A stretch of DNA of 64,000 nt from Burkholderiales bacterium RIFCSPHIGHO2_12_FULL_63_20 (GTDB lineage: Bacteria > Pseudomonadota > Gammaproteobacteria > Burkholderiales > Burkholderiaceae_C): NCBI GenBank assembly GCA_001770775.1, contig MESA01000001.1:22641-86640 (forward strand), written 5' to 3'. This document shows positions 1 through 8,800 of this stretch, one piece after another. Made by a program: the position numbers and the translations under genes. The notes below the pieces were generated by a model. It ran no database searches, was not told the origin of the DNA, and saw only the letters and a list, made by a program, of their open reading frames with translations. How positions within the stretch are numbered: the stretch's first letter is position 1; each line of letters begins with the position of its first letter.

Positions 1-375
1 GAAGCGGGGCGAGGCCAGCAGGCGGTCCACCAGCTTGTCGTGGGCGTCGGGTAACTTGTCCGCCACGAAGGCCTTGATTTCCTCTGGTGTAGGCAGCAGG
101 CCCCAGGCATCCAAGGTGGCGCGGCGGATGAAGGTCGCGCGGTCCGCGTCCTTGGAGGGCTTCAGCCCCTTGGCCTCCAACGCTGACAGCACGAAGGCGT
201 CGGCCGGCGTGCGCACCCAGCCTTTTTGCCTGACCGCAGGTGTGACCACCTCCTTGACCGGTTGATAGGCCGACCAGGCCTTGGGTGCGGCCGCCGCACT
301 GGCGGGAACGTCTGCAGCCCACACCGAGGTGGTGGCAGCGCCCATGACCAAAGACAGATATATCGCCTTATTCAT
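1..375 (-). CDS. DUF1549 domain protein, N-terminal part (cut by window edge)
   Basis: This reading frame stays open from an ATG at 375 to the window edge, giving 125 residues of a longer protein. An AGAGGA ribosome site lies about 9 bases before the ATG. The first ~20 residues (MNKAIYLSLVMGAATTSVWA) form a signal peptide, so the product is exported. Residues ~60-125 carry the features of DUF1549: a DAFVLSALEAKGL stretch, then FIRRATLDAWGLLPTPEE, then DKLVDRLLASPRF. In that family this block precedes a DUF1553 domain, often in proteins with a cytochrome c-like module, whose function is unknown. The rest of the gene lies outside the window, so domain order beyond this point cannot be seen. It is divergent from the porin gene and has its own promoter side in the 376-828 gap. 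Confidence 0.8.
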   Translation of the reverse strand, partial: MNKAIYLSLVMGAATTSVWAADVPASAAAAPKAWSAYQPVKEVVTPAVRQKGWVRTPADAFVLSALEAKGLKPSKDADRATFIRRATLDAWGLLPTPEEIKAFVADKLPDAHDKLVDRLLASPRF

Positions 376-616
376 ATTCGATGTCCTCTTAGCCTTCATG
401 CGTTTTGCGCATGAACTTGACCGGATTGCACATAAACCTTCTTCGTCGCGAAAGAACAAAGAGAGAAACCCTCCCGAGGCGTTTCACGCTGTGTTCTGTG
501 GCGCGTTCAGGTCGCTTCATTGCAACTATCGAGCCAGATTGATGGACTCAATTGAATTACCTCAACATGACATCTAAGTCATTGTTTTTAATGATTATTT
601 GTAGATTGAATATGGT

Positions 617-658
617 CATGAAGTTCAGTTATGCGGTGCCACCTTGATGGCCTTCATG
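617..658. promoter_or_regulatory. Inverted repeat upstream of the sigma54 promoter (possible activator site)
   Basis: CATGAAG at 617-623 and CTTCATG at 652-658 form a perfect 7-base inverted repeat with a 28-base spacer. The smaller dyad GGTG-C-CACC (635-643) lies inside it. The centre is about 115 bases before the -24 element of the porin promoter, the usual distance for a sigma54 enhancer site. It may bind the SfnR-like activator encoded at 7580-8788, but this is inference. No gene is visible in the rest of the 376-828 gap, which is AT-richer than its surroundings. Confidence 0.3.
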
Positions 659-752
659 TCGCAGGCATGGTGAATACGCAGCACCCCTGTTGAAAAACAA
701 ACACCTCCCATTGATAAATAAGCAGAAACCCTGAAAAAACACCTCAAATAGC

Positions 753-768
753 TGGCATGGCTTATGCA
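753..768 (+). promoter_or_regulatory. Candidate sigma54 (-24/-12) promoter of the porin/ABC operon
   Basis: TGGCATGGCTTATGCA fits the sigma54 consensus TGGCAC-N5-TTGCA. The invariant GG (754-755) and GC (766-767) are separated by exactly 10 bases. Transcription would start near 779, about 50 bases before the porin GTG. A sigma54 activator gene lies at the other end of the same locus, which supports the call. Confidence 0.6.
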
Positions 769-828
769 TTAATGGGCTCAAGTTGATTTCAAACCCATTC
801 AATCTGGCATATACAGGAGTAACTCAAG

Positions 829-2436
829 GTGCATTCGTTCAAAACAACAGCGCTGGCGGGTGCCGTGGTACTGGCGCTCTCCGGCGGGGCCGTCCAGGCG
901 CAGCCGACCAGTGAGATCCGGGCCCTCAAGGGCACCGTAGAAGACCTGCGCAAACAGGTGCAAGAGCTCAAGAAGAGCAGCCCACGCGCTTCGACCAGCT
1001 CCTTGGAGCAGGCGCGCATCGATGAATTGACCAAGCAGGTCAACGAGTTGCGTGCGCTGCTGACGCAGCAACAGGCTGCCGCGCAGGCCACCACGCAAGC
1101 CGCGGTTGCCGCCGGTGGGGAAGAAACCAAGGAAGCCATCGAGGCACGCACGCCGGCGACGCAGGCTGACATCACCGGGCTGCGCGCCGACATCGAGAAC
1201 TACAAGTACGACCAGTCCCGCCTGCAGGAGCGCAACATCCCCAGCGTGACCCGCAACACGCGCATTGGCGGCTCCCTCACGCTGCGGCATGACTTCAGCA
1301 ACCCCGGTGCAGCGAGGTCTGCGTCTTCCAGTGGCAATGGCCCGACCGACATCCGCCAAAGTGGCTTCAATGCGGCCGCCTTCGGCCTGAACTTCTCTGG
1401 CAACCTGTTTCGCGATTACGCCGAAGGCCGCAACCTCACGTATCGCCTGGCGCTGACCAGCCAGAACACCGCCACCAGTTCATCGACGACCGTCAACCTG
1501 ACGGACGCCTACCTGCGCTACAGCTTCCATCCGTCCACCGGCAACCCGGAAGATCCACTGGGGACCCTCACCCTGGGTCAGCAGACCGTCGCCTTCGGCC
1601 TGGACGCGCAGGCCATCGACCCCGAAGTCAAGGCCGTGATCGGCAATGCCGGGTTCGTTTCGGGTCTGGGTCTGGGGACCCGCCAGGTGGGGCTCGTGGT
1701 GGCCGGTGACTATGCGCCATACGTCGACTTCACCAACAACTATCGCGCGCCGCTGTTGTCCTACTCCCTGGGGCTGCTCAACGGCAACGGCCCCAACAAG
1801 GCGGACAACAACGACTACCGCGACATTGCCGCTCGCCTGGTCTACACCTTGCCGGTGGACTACAACAGCTGGTTCCGCCAACTGCAGATCGGGGCGTCTT
1901 ACTACCGTGGCGCCTTGTCCTTGGGGCCTGCCAGCACCACGGGCGTGACCACGGCCACCGCCAAGGGCAGCAATGACATCTATGGCTTCGATGTCAACTG
2001 GACGCACCTGCCGTTCTCCGTCTCCTATGAGTGGGCGTATGGCAAGCAGGAGCTGTACAAGCAGGACACGCTCGTCACCTCCGGCAAGAACGCCGACGGC
2101 TACAAGCGCGGCGTGGGCCAGTACATCAACCTGGGCTACACCTGGGGCGAGCAGTTCCTGGCCAGCTCACGCCAGCAGGGCAAGTTCGACGACTACTGGC
2201 CCAAGTCCTACCAGGCCTTCGTGCGCTTTGACACCTGGGACCCCAACCGCAGCGCCCTGGTCAACGACGACAAGAAGGTCGCCACCACGCTGGGCCTGAA
2301 CGTGTTCTTCGCCGAGACCACCAAGCTCCAGGTGAACTACGTGCGCACCCGCAACCAGCTCAACGGTGCAGCGTCCACCGAGGCCAAGCCCGAAACCCAC
2401 AACCTGTGGCAAGTGCAGCTCAACGCCACGTTCTGA
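829..2436 (+). CDS. Phosphate-selective (OprP/OprO-type) outer-membrane porin
   Basis: A 535-residue porin. GTG is the start, with AGGAG at 815-819 nine bases upstream. Residues 1-24 are a signal peptide ending AVQA. Residues ~28-130 are a heptad-rich coiled coil (IRALKGTVEDLRKQVQELKK) as in porins that trimerise through an N-terminal helix. Residues ~140-535 alternate polar and aromatic residues and end in F, as expected for a beta-barrel of the OprP/OprO family. The barrel has motifs such as RLALTSQN and TLGQQTVAFGLDAQ. It is the first gene before a sulfonate/nitrate-type ABC importer and probably supplies the outer-membrane channel for that substrate; phosphate itself is not implied. A sigma54 promoter is proposed upstream. 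The exact substrate cannot be read from sequence. Confidence 0.8.
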   Translation: MHSFKTTALAGAVVLALSGGAVQAQPTSEIRALKGTVEDLRKQVQELKKSSPRASTSSLEQARIDELTKQVNELRALLTQQQAAAQATTQAAVAAGGEETKEAIEARTPATQADITGLRADIENYKYDQSRLQERNIPSVTRNTRIGGSLTLRHDFSNPGAARSASSSGNGPTDIRQSGFNAAAFGLNFSGNLFRDYAEGRNLTYRLALTSQNTATSSSTTVNLTDAYLRYSFHPSTGNPEDPLGTLTLGQQTVAFGLDAQAIDPEVKAVIGNAGFVSGLGLGTRQVGLVVAGDYAPYVDFTNNYRAPLLSYSLGLLNGNGPNKADNNDYRDIAARLVYTLPVDYNSWFRQLQIGASYYRGALSLGPASTTGVTTATAKGSNDIYGFDVNWTHLPFSVSYEWAYGKQELYKQDTLVTSGKNADGYKRGVGQYINLGYTWGEQFLASSRQQGKFDDYWPKSYQAFVRFDTWDPNRSALVNDDKKVATTLGLNVFFAETTKLQVNYVRTRNQLNGAASTEAKPETHNLWQVQLNATF

Positions 2437-2463
2437 TCCCCATTTGATTCCGGAGAGATACCC

Positions 2464-3555
2464 ATGAAACGTCGTTCCTTCAACTCGGCCGTGGTCGCAG
2501 GCCTCGGTGCCCCCGCCCTGATCGGCCTGAGCAGCCCGGCCCGCAGCCAGGCCCGCAAGCCCACCACCATCCGCATCGCTTTTTCCAACGCGGGCACCGG
2601 CGGCCGCCCCATGTCTGCGGGCACGTATGCGGCCAACGCTGCGCTGCTCGGTGACATCGAGAAGGAGTTCGCTGCCGATGGCATCAAGATCGAATACAAG
2701 TACTTCATCGGCGCCGGCCCGGCCACCAACGAGAACTTCGCCAACGGCCTGATCGACTTTGCCTTCAGTCACGGCGACCTGCCCGTGCTGGTGGGCCGCT
2801 CCACCGGCCTCAAGCACAAGGTGATCCTGTCCGCCTACCGCGGGGGTGACGTCTATCTGGTCGGTCCGGCCAGCTCCACCGCCAAGAGCGTGTCCGACCT
2901 CAAGGGCAAGACCCTGTCGGTTCAGAAGGGGACATCCACGCAGTTGCAGCTGTACCGCGTGCTCAACAAGTTCGGCTCCAGCGAACCGGAGAAGGACTTC
3001 CGCATCATCAGCCAGATCCGCGACGACCAGCGCGCGTCGCTGGCCACAGGCAACATCGCCGGCTGCCTTGACACGCCCTTTGGTCTGGAGGCGCGTGGCG
3101 TGGCCAAGCGCATCGTCGAGGTCTTCGACGACCCGCTGATCACCTCGCCGGGCACCATCTGGGTGGGCGAAGCCTTCGAGCAGGCTTACCCCGACATCGT
3201 GCAGCGCGTCGTCACCGCCCTGGTCAAGCGCGCCCATTGGAGCACGCTGGAGAGCAACCGCGAAACCCAGTACCAGCTGTGGACCCGTTCCGGTCGAGAC
3301 ACCTACATCGACAACAAGCAGAGCTGGGGGCGCGTGAAGGACCTGCGCACCCGCATCAACCCGCTGCTGGACGACTACTACTTGGGCGGGCTGGTCAAGG
3401 CCATTGAAGAGGCCAAGAAGTACCGCCTGCTGCGCCGCGAGGTCAAGCTGGACGGCTGGATCGAGCGCAAGTACCTCAACCACGCCCTCGCCGAGCTGAA
3501 GCTGGAGACCTACTGGCCCACGCAAGACGCCAACGGCAAGTTCATCCGCACGTGA
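2464..3555 (+). CDS. ABC transporter substrate-binding protein, SsuA/TauA/NitT type
   Basis: A 363-residue periplasmic binding protein with an ATG start and GGAG ribosome site. The N-terminus MKRRSFNSAVVAGLGAPALI is a twin-arginine-like signal (RRSF) with a cleavage region near ARSQA. The body has the layout of the NMT1/SsuA family: a beta strand leading into FSNAGTGGRP, LIDFAFSHGDLPVLVG (ligand loop), DLKGKTLSVQKGTSTQ and GCLDTPFGLEARG. It is followed by two permeases and an ATPase on the same strand with 20-60 base gaps, so this is one import operon. The family transports aliphatic sulfonates, taurine, nitrate or similar anions. A SfnR-like sigma54 regulator nearby favours an organosulfur substrate, by inference. 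Confidence 0.82.
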   Translation: MKRRSFNSAVVAGLGAPALIGLSSPARSQARKPTTIRIAFSNAGTGGRPMSAGTYAANAALLGDIEKEFAADGIKIEYKYFIGAGPATNENFANGLIDFAFSHGDLPVLVGRSTGLKHKVILSAYRGGDVYLVGPASSTAKSVSDLKGKTLSVQKGTSTQLQLYRVLNKFGSSEPEKDFRIISQIRDDQRASLATGNIAGCLDTPFGLEARGVAKRIVEVFDDPLITSPGTIWVGEAFEQAYPDIVQRVVTALVKRAHWSTLESNRETQYQLWTRSGRDTYIDNKQSWGRVKDLRTRINPLLDDYYLGGLVKAIEEAKKYRLLRREVKLDGWIERKYLNHALAELKLETYWPTQDANGKFIRT

Positions 3556-3590
3556 TGCGCCGCATCTGACCATTCCCAGGAGATCCCCGC

Positions 3591-4463
3591 ATGAGTGCCT
3601 CCACTGACGACCGTTCGGTCTTTCCCGCCCTGGCGGCGCCGCCGCAGGCCAGCCGGTGGCCCGAGGTCGGCGCTCACCTGAGCGCGGTCTCGGCCCGCGC
3701 AGCCCGTCTGCTGCTGCGCAGTGCGCTGGCACTCGCCCTGCCACTGGCGATCTTCGGGCTGTGGTGGCTGGCGACCGCGCGTCAGTGGCTGCCGGAGCAG
3801 ATCCTGCCGACTCCGGCGTTCGTGTGGGAGTCCTTCGAGATCGTCTGGGACAGTGGGGAGCTGCGGGTCCAGGTGCAGCACAGCGCACGGCGGGTGGCCT
3901 GGAGCCTGCTGCTCGGCGGCGGCAGTGGCCTGGTGCTGGGCTTCGCCCTGGGTCTGTCCGCGACCTTGCGTGCCTACCTCCTGCCCACCTTCCGCGCGCT
4001 CACCCAGATCCCGGTGCTGGGCTGGATTCCGCTGCTGATCATCTTCGTGGGCATCGAAGAGGCGCTCAAGCTGTGGGCCATCTCCCTGGCGGTGCTGCTG
4101 CCGGTCACGCTCACGACGCTGGACAGCATCGCGGCCATCCCCCGCTCGCTCATGGAGGTGGGCCGTGTGTTCGCCTTCTCGCGCTGGCAAACGGTCACGC
4201 GCATCGTGTTGCCGGCCACGGTGCCGGGGCTGTTCAGCGCCGTGCGCCAGGGCGTCATGCAGGCCTGGCTGACCGTGATCTTCGTCGAACTGCTGGCCTC
4301 CAGCGAGGGCCTGGGATTTTTCATGGCCTACAGCCGGGCCCTGGGCCAGATCGACCTGGTCATCGTGTCCATGTTCGTCATTGGCGCCATCGGCCTGGGC
4401 ATCGACGCCGTGCTGCGCCTGATCGAAAGCCGCTTGTTGGGCTGGCGCCGTTCTGCTTACTGA
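3591..4463 (+). CDS. ABC transporter permease (SsuC/TauC type), first of two
   Basis: A 290-residue inner-membrane permease. It starts at ATG 3591 after a CCAGGAG site. About 35 N-terminal residues precede the first membrane helix at ~43-60 (LALPLAIFGLWWLATA). Five more helices follow. The cytoplasmic EAA-type coupling loop is visible as EVGRVFAFSRWQTVTRIVLP at about residues 185-204, where the ATPase would dock. The family (BPD_transp_1) moves sulfonates, taurine, nitrate or hydroxymethylpyrimidine. It pairs with the second, distinct permease at 4499, so the channel is probably a heterodimer, which is unusual since SsuC and TauC normally form homodimers. Confidence 0.85.
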   Translation: MSASTDDRSVFPALAAPPQASRWPEVGAHLSAVSARAARLLLRSALALALPLAIFGLWWLATARQWLPEQILPTPAFVWESFEIVWDSGELRVQVQHSARRVAWSLLLGGGSGLVLGFALGLSATLRAYLLPTFRALTQIPVLGWIPLLIIFVGIEEALKLWAISLAVLLPVTLTTLDSIAAIPRSLMEVGRVFAFSRWQTVTRIVLPATVPGLFSAVRQGVMQAWLTVIFVELLASSEGLGFFMAYSRALGQIDLVIVSMFVIGAIGLGIDAVLRLIESRLLGWRRSAY

Positions 4464-4498
4464 GCCACTGCACCCATCCCCACCCACGGAGCCTTCCC

Positions 4499-5296
4499 AT
4501 GTCGACGTCTTCTGATTCTCTGCAGGTCGCCCGCAAGTGGCCTGACTGGCGCCCCCTGGCCCTGCCTCTGGCCCTCATCGCCCTGTGGGCGCTGGCCACC
4601 TCGCGCGGCTGGGTCGACACCAAGGTGGTCGTGCCACCCGCGCAGGTGCTGGCGACCGCCTGGCAAGAGTTGTTCAACCCCACGTTCTACCAAGGCGTCG
4701 CGCTGAGCCTGTGGCGCGACCTGTCGGGCTTTGCCCTGGGCAGCACAGCCGGGGTCTTGCTCGGGGTGCTGCTGGGCGTCTCCCCCCTGGCCCGCTGGAT
4801 GATCGGGCCCACCTTCCACAGTCTGCGCCAGGTGTCCCTGTTCGCCTGGTTGCCCTTGCTGGCGGCTGTGGCCGGCTCAGGTGACCTGTCCAAGATCGTG
4901 TTCGTGGCCTTCTCGGCGTTCTACCCCATGGTGCTGGCCACCCTTGAAGGGGTTCAGGGCGTGAGCGCCGCGCATGCCGAGGTCGCCCGCGTCTACGGCT
5001 TCAGCGGGCCGCAGCGCCTGTTCCGGCTGATCCTGCCGTCGGCTGCGCCGCAGATTTTGTCGGGCATCCAGCTGGCCCTCATCTACGCCTGGCTGGGCAC
5101 GATTGGCGCGGAGTTTCTGCTCTACGACTTCTCCAATGGCCTGGGCCAGATCGTCATCAAGGGGCGCTCGGCGTTTCGGGTTGACGTGATCCTCTTCGGC
5201 CTCTTCGTCATCGGGCTCATTGGCTACGGCTTTGCCCGCCTGACCGCGCGGCTCGAGCGCCGTCTGCTGCGCTGGCGCCCGCCGGCATTGCACTGA
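4499..5296 (+). CDS. ABC transporter permease (SsuC/TauC type), second of two
   Basis: A 265-residue inner-membrane permease, start ATG 4499 preceded by ACGGAG. It has six predicted helices, the first at residues ~18-34 (PLALPLALIALWALATS). The EAA-type loop reads AEVARVYGFSGPQRLFRLI. It resembles the permease just upstream in layout but is clearly divergent, so the two are paralogous half-channels. It lies in the porin-binding protein-permease-permease-ATPase operon and should act with the ATPase at 5358. Confidence 0.85.
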   Translation: MSTSSDSLQVARKWPDWRPLALPLALIALWALATSRGWVDTKVVVPPAQVLATAWQELFNPTFYQGVALSLWRDLSGFALGSTAGVLLGVLLGVSPLARWMIGPTFHSLRQVSLFAWLPLLAAVAGSGDLSKIVFVAFSAFYPMVLATLEGVQGVSAAHAEVARVYGFSGPQRLFRLILPSAAPQILSGIQLALIYAWLGTIGAEFLLYDFSNGLGQIVIKGRSAFRVDVILFGLFVIGLIGYGFARLTARLERRLLRWRPPALH

Positions 5297-5357
5297 GCCA
5301 CCGCGTCATCCCTTGTTTTTCGTTCACCGCATCTCATCCACAGAAAGGAGCCTTGCC

Positions 5358-6167
5358 ATGTCCCATGCAGGCACCATCGACATCCGTCAACTCCACAAGC
5401 AGTACGACGTCAAAGGCCAGCCCCTGAAGGTGCTGGAAGACATCAACCTGTCCATCCGACCCGGTGAGTTCATCAGCATCGTGGGCTCCAGCGGCTGCGG
5501 CAAGTCCACGCTGTTGCGGCTGATCATCGGCCTCGAAGGGGACTACCAGGGTCAGTTGCTGCTCGACGGCCAGCGCATCCAAGGCACCAGCCTCGACCGC
5601 GGCATCGTGTTCCAGGAGCACCGCCTCTTTCCGTGGCTCACCGTCGATCAGAACGTCGCACTCGGGCTGCTCAACGCCCCCGGCACGCAAGCGTCCAAAG
5701 ACAAGAGCGTGCAGGAGCACATTCACCTGGTGGGCCTCAAGGGCTTCGAGAAGGCCTATCCCTACCAGCTCTCCGGTGGCATGTCCCAGCGTGTGGCGAT
5801 CGCCCGCGCGCTGGTCAATCGCCCGGAAGTCCTGTTGCTGGACGAGCCTTTCGGCGCTCTGGACGCATTGACCCGCAGCCGCCTGCAGCAGGAGCTGCAA
5901 CGCATCTGGCAGGCCGAAGGCATCACCGCCATCCTGGTCACCCACGACGTCGAAGAGGCCGTTTACCTGGGTGACCGCGTGGTTGTCATGCAGCCCCGCC
6001 CCGGTCGCATCAAGCGCATCGTGGACGTGAACCTGCCGCGTCCGCGTGACCGCGTGGCCGCCGATTTCGTCGCCCTCAAAGACGACGTGCTCAGCGAGTT
6101 CAGCCACGAGATCAACCATGCCACCGTGGCCGAGCGTGCGGAGCGGGCCATCCCGCTCGCCGCCTGA
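5358..6167 (+). CDS. ABC transporter ATP-binding protein (SsuB/TauB type)
   Basis: A 269-residue nucleotide-binding subunit that powers the importer. The start at 5358 is chosen because AAAGGAG (5344-5350) sits 7 bases before it; an earlier in-frame ATG at 5313 lacks a site. Walker A is GSSGCGKST at residues 43-51. The signature LSGGMSQR, Walker B LLLDEPFGALD and the switch histidine in LVTHDVEEA all follow in order. No mutation of a key residue is seen. It is the ATPase for the two permeases upstream. Confidence 0.9.
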   Translation: MSHAGTIDIRQLHKQYDVKGQPLKVLEDINLSIRPGEFISIVGSSGCGKSTLLRLIIGLEGDYQGQLLLDGQRIQGTSLDRGIVFQEHRLFPWLTVDQNVALGLLNAPGTQASKDKSVQEHIHLVGLKGFEKAYPYQLSGGMSQRVAIARALVNRPEVLLLDEPFGALDALTRSRLQQELQRIWQAEGITAILVTHDVEEAVYLGDRVVVMQPRPGRIKRIVDVNLPRPRDRVAADFVALKDDVLSEFSHEINHATVAERAERAIPLAA

Positions 6168-6211
6168 CAGTCACCTTCAGCCCTGCCTTCGCACACCGTG
6201 CGCACACCATC

Positions 6212-6676
6212 ATGAAACTGCTCCCGCTCCTTCTGGCCCTGTCGCTTTCCGCAGGCGCTGCCACGGTCTTCGCCCAAGCAGCCGCCACACCCGCCACGCC
6301 CGCCGCCAGCGCCTACGTCCCCAAGCCCTGGGTCTACAAAACCCCCAAGCTCAACAAGGCCCAGGTCGACGCCTTGCTGGCCCAGCCCGAGAAGCTGCTG
6401 ATCCTCGACGTGCGCCGCCCGGACGAGATCGCCAAGTGGGGCGGCTTTCAGGCCTACCTGAACGTGCAACTCGAAGACCTGCCACACGCCGTGGCCTTCA
6501 TCCCCCGCGACCGCCTCATCGTGCCGGTCTCCATCCGCGCCAACCGCGGTGGTGATGCGGGCGACTTCCTCACCGCGCTGGGCTTCAAGGTCGCCGGCGC
6601 CACCGGCACCGAGGACTACCGCGAAGCCGGCGGCACCATCTACAAGCCCCAGCCTCCGGCCCCTGCGGCGAAGTGA
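6212..6676 (+). CDS. Secreted rhodanese-like domain protein lacking the catalytic cysteine
   Basis: A 154-residue exported protein. Residues 1-22 (to VFAQ) are a signal peptide. Residues ~45-145 are a rhodanese-like fold: LLILDVRRPDEIAKWG is the typical first half (CH2A motif), and the loop where rhodaneses carry CxxGxR reads VSIRANRGGDAGDF here. The cysteine position is occupied by serine or valine, so classic sulfurtransferase activity is unlikely and the domain may instead bind sulfur compounds or another protein. It lies 44 bases after the ABC ATPase and before a cytochrome b561, probably in the same operon. This placement suggests an accessory role in periplasmic sulfur handling, which is inference. 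Confidence 0.75.
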   Translation: MKLLPLLLALSLSAGAATVFAQAAATPATPAASAYVPKPWVYKTPKLNKAQVDALLAQPEKLLILDVRRPDEIAKWGGFQAYLNVQLEDLPHAVAFIPRDRLIVPVSIRANRGGDAGDFLTALGFKVAGATGTEDYREAGGTIYKPQPPAPAAK

Positions 6677-6730
6677 GTTTTCACCCCGGGCGCGGCGCCC
6701 CCTCGCCGGGCTTCACCTGACGTCAACATC

Positions 6731-7537
6731 ATGGAACAGACCCACACCCTGCCGTCCAGCGACGCGCCCGCCGACCTGCGCCCGTCCGCTGCCCCCGTTG
6801 CCCGCCAGCGCATCCGCCTGTGGGACCTGCCCCTGCGCGTTTTTCACTGGTCCTTGCTGGCGGCCGTGAGTGCGGCCATCGCCACCGGTCTGGCCGGCGG
6901 CGAATGGATGGCCTTGCACGCACAGGCCGGCCTGGTCATCGTCGGCTTGCTGAGCTTTCGCATCGTTTGGGGGCTGTGGGGCTCGACCTACGCGCGCTTT
7001 CGCACCTTTGTGCCCTCACCGGCCACGGTGCTCGCCTACCTGCAAGGTCGCTGGCAAGGCGCCGGCCACAACCCGCTGGGCGCCTTGTCGGTGCTGGCCT
7101 TGATCGGCGTGCTGACTGCCCAGGTGGCCACCGGTCTGGTGGGCAACGACGAGATCGCCTTCACCGGGCCGCTGGCTTCGCAGGTCGATGAGGCGCTGTC
7201 GCTCAAGCTCACAGGGCTGCACCACCAGCTCGTCAACGTGCTCTACCTCTTGCTGGGCCTGCACATCGTGGCGATTGCGGTCCACGTGCTCATCAAGAAA
7301 GACCCCTTGGTCAAACCGATGGTCACTGGCTGGAAAGAAGTCCCCGCGACGGCACCGCTGCCACGTCGGGCCGGGCCGGTGGCGTTCGTCGTGGCCTTGG
7401 CCGTGGCGCTGGCTGCGGTCTACGGGGCCAGCGGTCAATGGATCGCGTCGGCGCCCGAGCAAAACCCGGTCAGCGAACCGACCGCCGAGGCCCCACAGGG
7501 CGGTTCGGCGAGCCAGCCTCAGGCCCCGGCCTGGTGA
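6731..7537 (+). CDS. Cytochrome b561-family membrane protein
   Basis: A 268-residue inner-membrane diheme b-type cytochrome. After ~28 cytoplasmic residues comes RLWDLPLRVFHWSLL, the typical entry of the bacterial b561/Ni-Fe hydrogenase b-subunit family. Likely heme ligands are H at RVFHW, H at ALHAQAG and histidines in TGLHHQL and LGLHIVAIAVHVL. Four core helices are followed by one more helix (~215-232) and a Pro/Ala-rich tail. Such proteins pass electrons between the quinone pool and a periplasmic partner. It ends the sulfonate operon; its partner is not obvious. Confidence 0.8.
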   Translation: MEQTHTLPSSDAPADLRPSAAPVARQRIRLWDLPLRVFHWSLLAAVSAAIATGLAGGEWMALHAQAGLVIVGLLSFRIVWGLWGSTYARFRTFVPSPATVLAYLQGRWQGAGHNPLGALSVLALIGVLTAQVATGLVGNDEIAFTGPLASQVDEALSLKLTGLHHQLVNVLYLLLGLHIVAIAVHVLIKKDPLVKPMVTGWKEVPATAPLPRRAGPVAFVVALAVALAAVYGASGQWIASAPEQNPVSEPTAEAPQGGSASQPQAPAW

Positions 7538-7579
7538 GCATGTGCAAGCGCGCGGGCCGAGCGACCTGCGTGGGCACCG

Positions 7580-8788
7580 TCAAAACCCGACAGCCTGGGC
7601 CTCGCCCACCTCGGCACCCACATCCTCATCCAGGCTGCCCAGCAGGCCGTGGCGCTTCAATTGCGTTCGCAGCATGTTGCGCGTGATGCCCAGCACCTTG
7701 GCCGAGCGCACCTGGTTCTGGCCCGCAAACGCAAAGGCCGCATGCACCAGGGCCGATTCCACCTTGTTGAACAGGTCGGTCTCGCCTTGCGCCAGCAATG
7801 CCTCCAGCACCTGGGTCAGCCGCGCCTGGTGGGTCTCGGGCGTGGACTCTTCAGGATGGACGCGCGCCGGCACGGTGTCGAGACCGTGTCCGTGCTGCCC
7901 AGGGTGTCCAGGGTGTCCAGGGTGTGGCCTCCCCAGCCCACCCACCACCAAGCGTCCTTCGGGTGCGGTGCCGGCAGGGTACGCGGTCAGCGGGATCAGC
8001 TTGATGTCTTCCGGACGGATGACGTCATCGCGGCAGACGATCAGGGCAAAGTGGATGACGTTTTCCAGCTCGCGGATGTTGCCCGACCAGTGATAACTCA
8101 GCAGAGCAGCCTGCGCGGCCTCACTCAGCTGCGCCTCCGGGCGATTCATGCGCGAGCGGTACACCGTGATGAAGTGGCGCGCCAGCGGCAAGATGTCGGC
8201 GGGGCGCTCGCGCAAAGGCGGCAGACGCACGCTGGCCACACTCAAGCGGTAATACAGGTCGGCCCGGAAATGCTGGGCCTCCACCGCTCGCGCCAGGTCG
8301 ATGTTGGTCGCCGCCACCAGGCGCACATCCAGCGGAATGCCCCGCCGTGAGCCCAGTCGCACCACCTGCCGCTCCTGCAGTACGCGCAACAGCTTGACCT
8401 GCAAGGCCAGCGGCAGGTCCCCGATTTCATCGAGGAACAAGGTGCCGCCATTGGCCGCCTCGAACCAGCCCGCACGCGCCTGCGAGGCCCCGGTGAACGC
8501 GCCGGCCTCGTGACCGAACAGCTCCGCATCGATCAGCGACTCGCTGAACGCCCCGCAGTTCACTGCCACGAACGGGCCCTTGCGGCCGCTCACGTGGTGG
8601 ATGTGGCGCGCAATCAACTCCTTGCCCGTGCCAGTTTCGCCCACCACCAACACGGTGGCCTCGCTGTGGGCAATGCGCTCCACGTCCTGCAACAGGCTCA
8701 GGGACGCCGGGTCATGAAAGACCAGCGCCTTGGCGCGGATCGACAAAGGGGCCGCGGGCGAATCGGGCAAAGTCAGAAGGCGTTCCAT
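7580..8788 (-). CDS. Sigma54-dependent transcriptional activator, SfnR-like
   Basis: A 402-residue enhancer-binding protein without an N-terminal receiver or sensor domain. The AAA+ domain starts almost at once: Walker A GETGTGKE at residues 50-57, the sigma54-contact loop GAFTGA at 96-101, Walker [10 protein letters not shown] near 115-123. A Fis-type helix-turn-helix lies at ~360-385. Between them a linker has three HPG copies from a 9-base tandem repeat. Activators of this short kind include SfnR, which controls sulfone/sulfonate use in Pseudomonas. It is downstream of the XRE-cupin gene (12-base gap) and convergent with the cytochrome b561 gene. The likely target is the -24/-12 promoter at 753. 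Confidence 0.82.
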   Translation of the reverse strand: MERLLTLPDSPAAPLSIRAKALVFHDPASLSLLQDVERIAHSEATVLVVGETGTGKELIARHIHHVSGRKGPFVAVNCGAFSESLIDAELFGHEAGAFTGASQARAGWFEAANGGTLFLDEIGDLPLALQVKLLRVLQERQVVRLGSRRGIPLDVRLVAATNIDLARAVEAQHFRADLYYRLSVASVRLPPLRERPADILPLARHFITVYRSRMNRPEAQLSEAAQAALLSYHWSGNIRELENVIHFALIVCRDDVIRPEDIKLIPLTAYPAGTAPEGRLVVGGLGRPHPGHPGHPGQHGHGLDTVPARVHPEESTPETHQARLTQVLEALLAQGETDLFNKVESALVHAAFAFAGQNQVRSAKVLGITRNMLRTQLKRHGLLGSLDEDVGAEVGEAQAVGF

Positions 8789-8800
8789 GATGTTTTCTTT

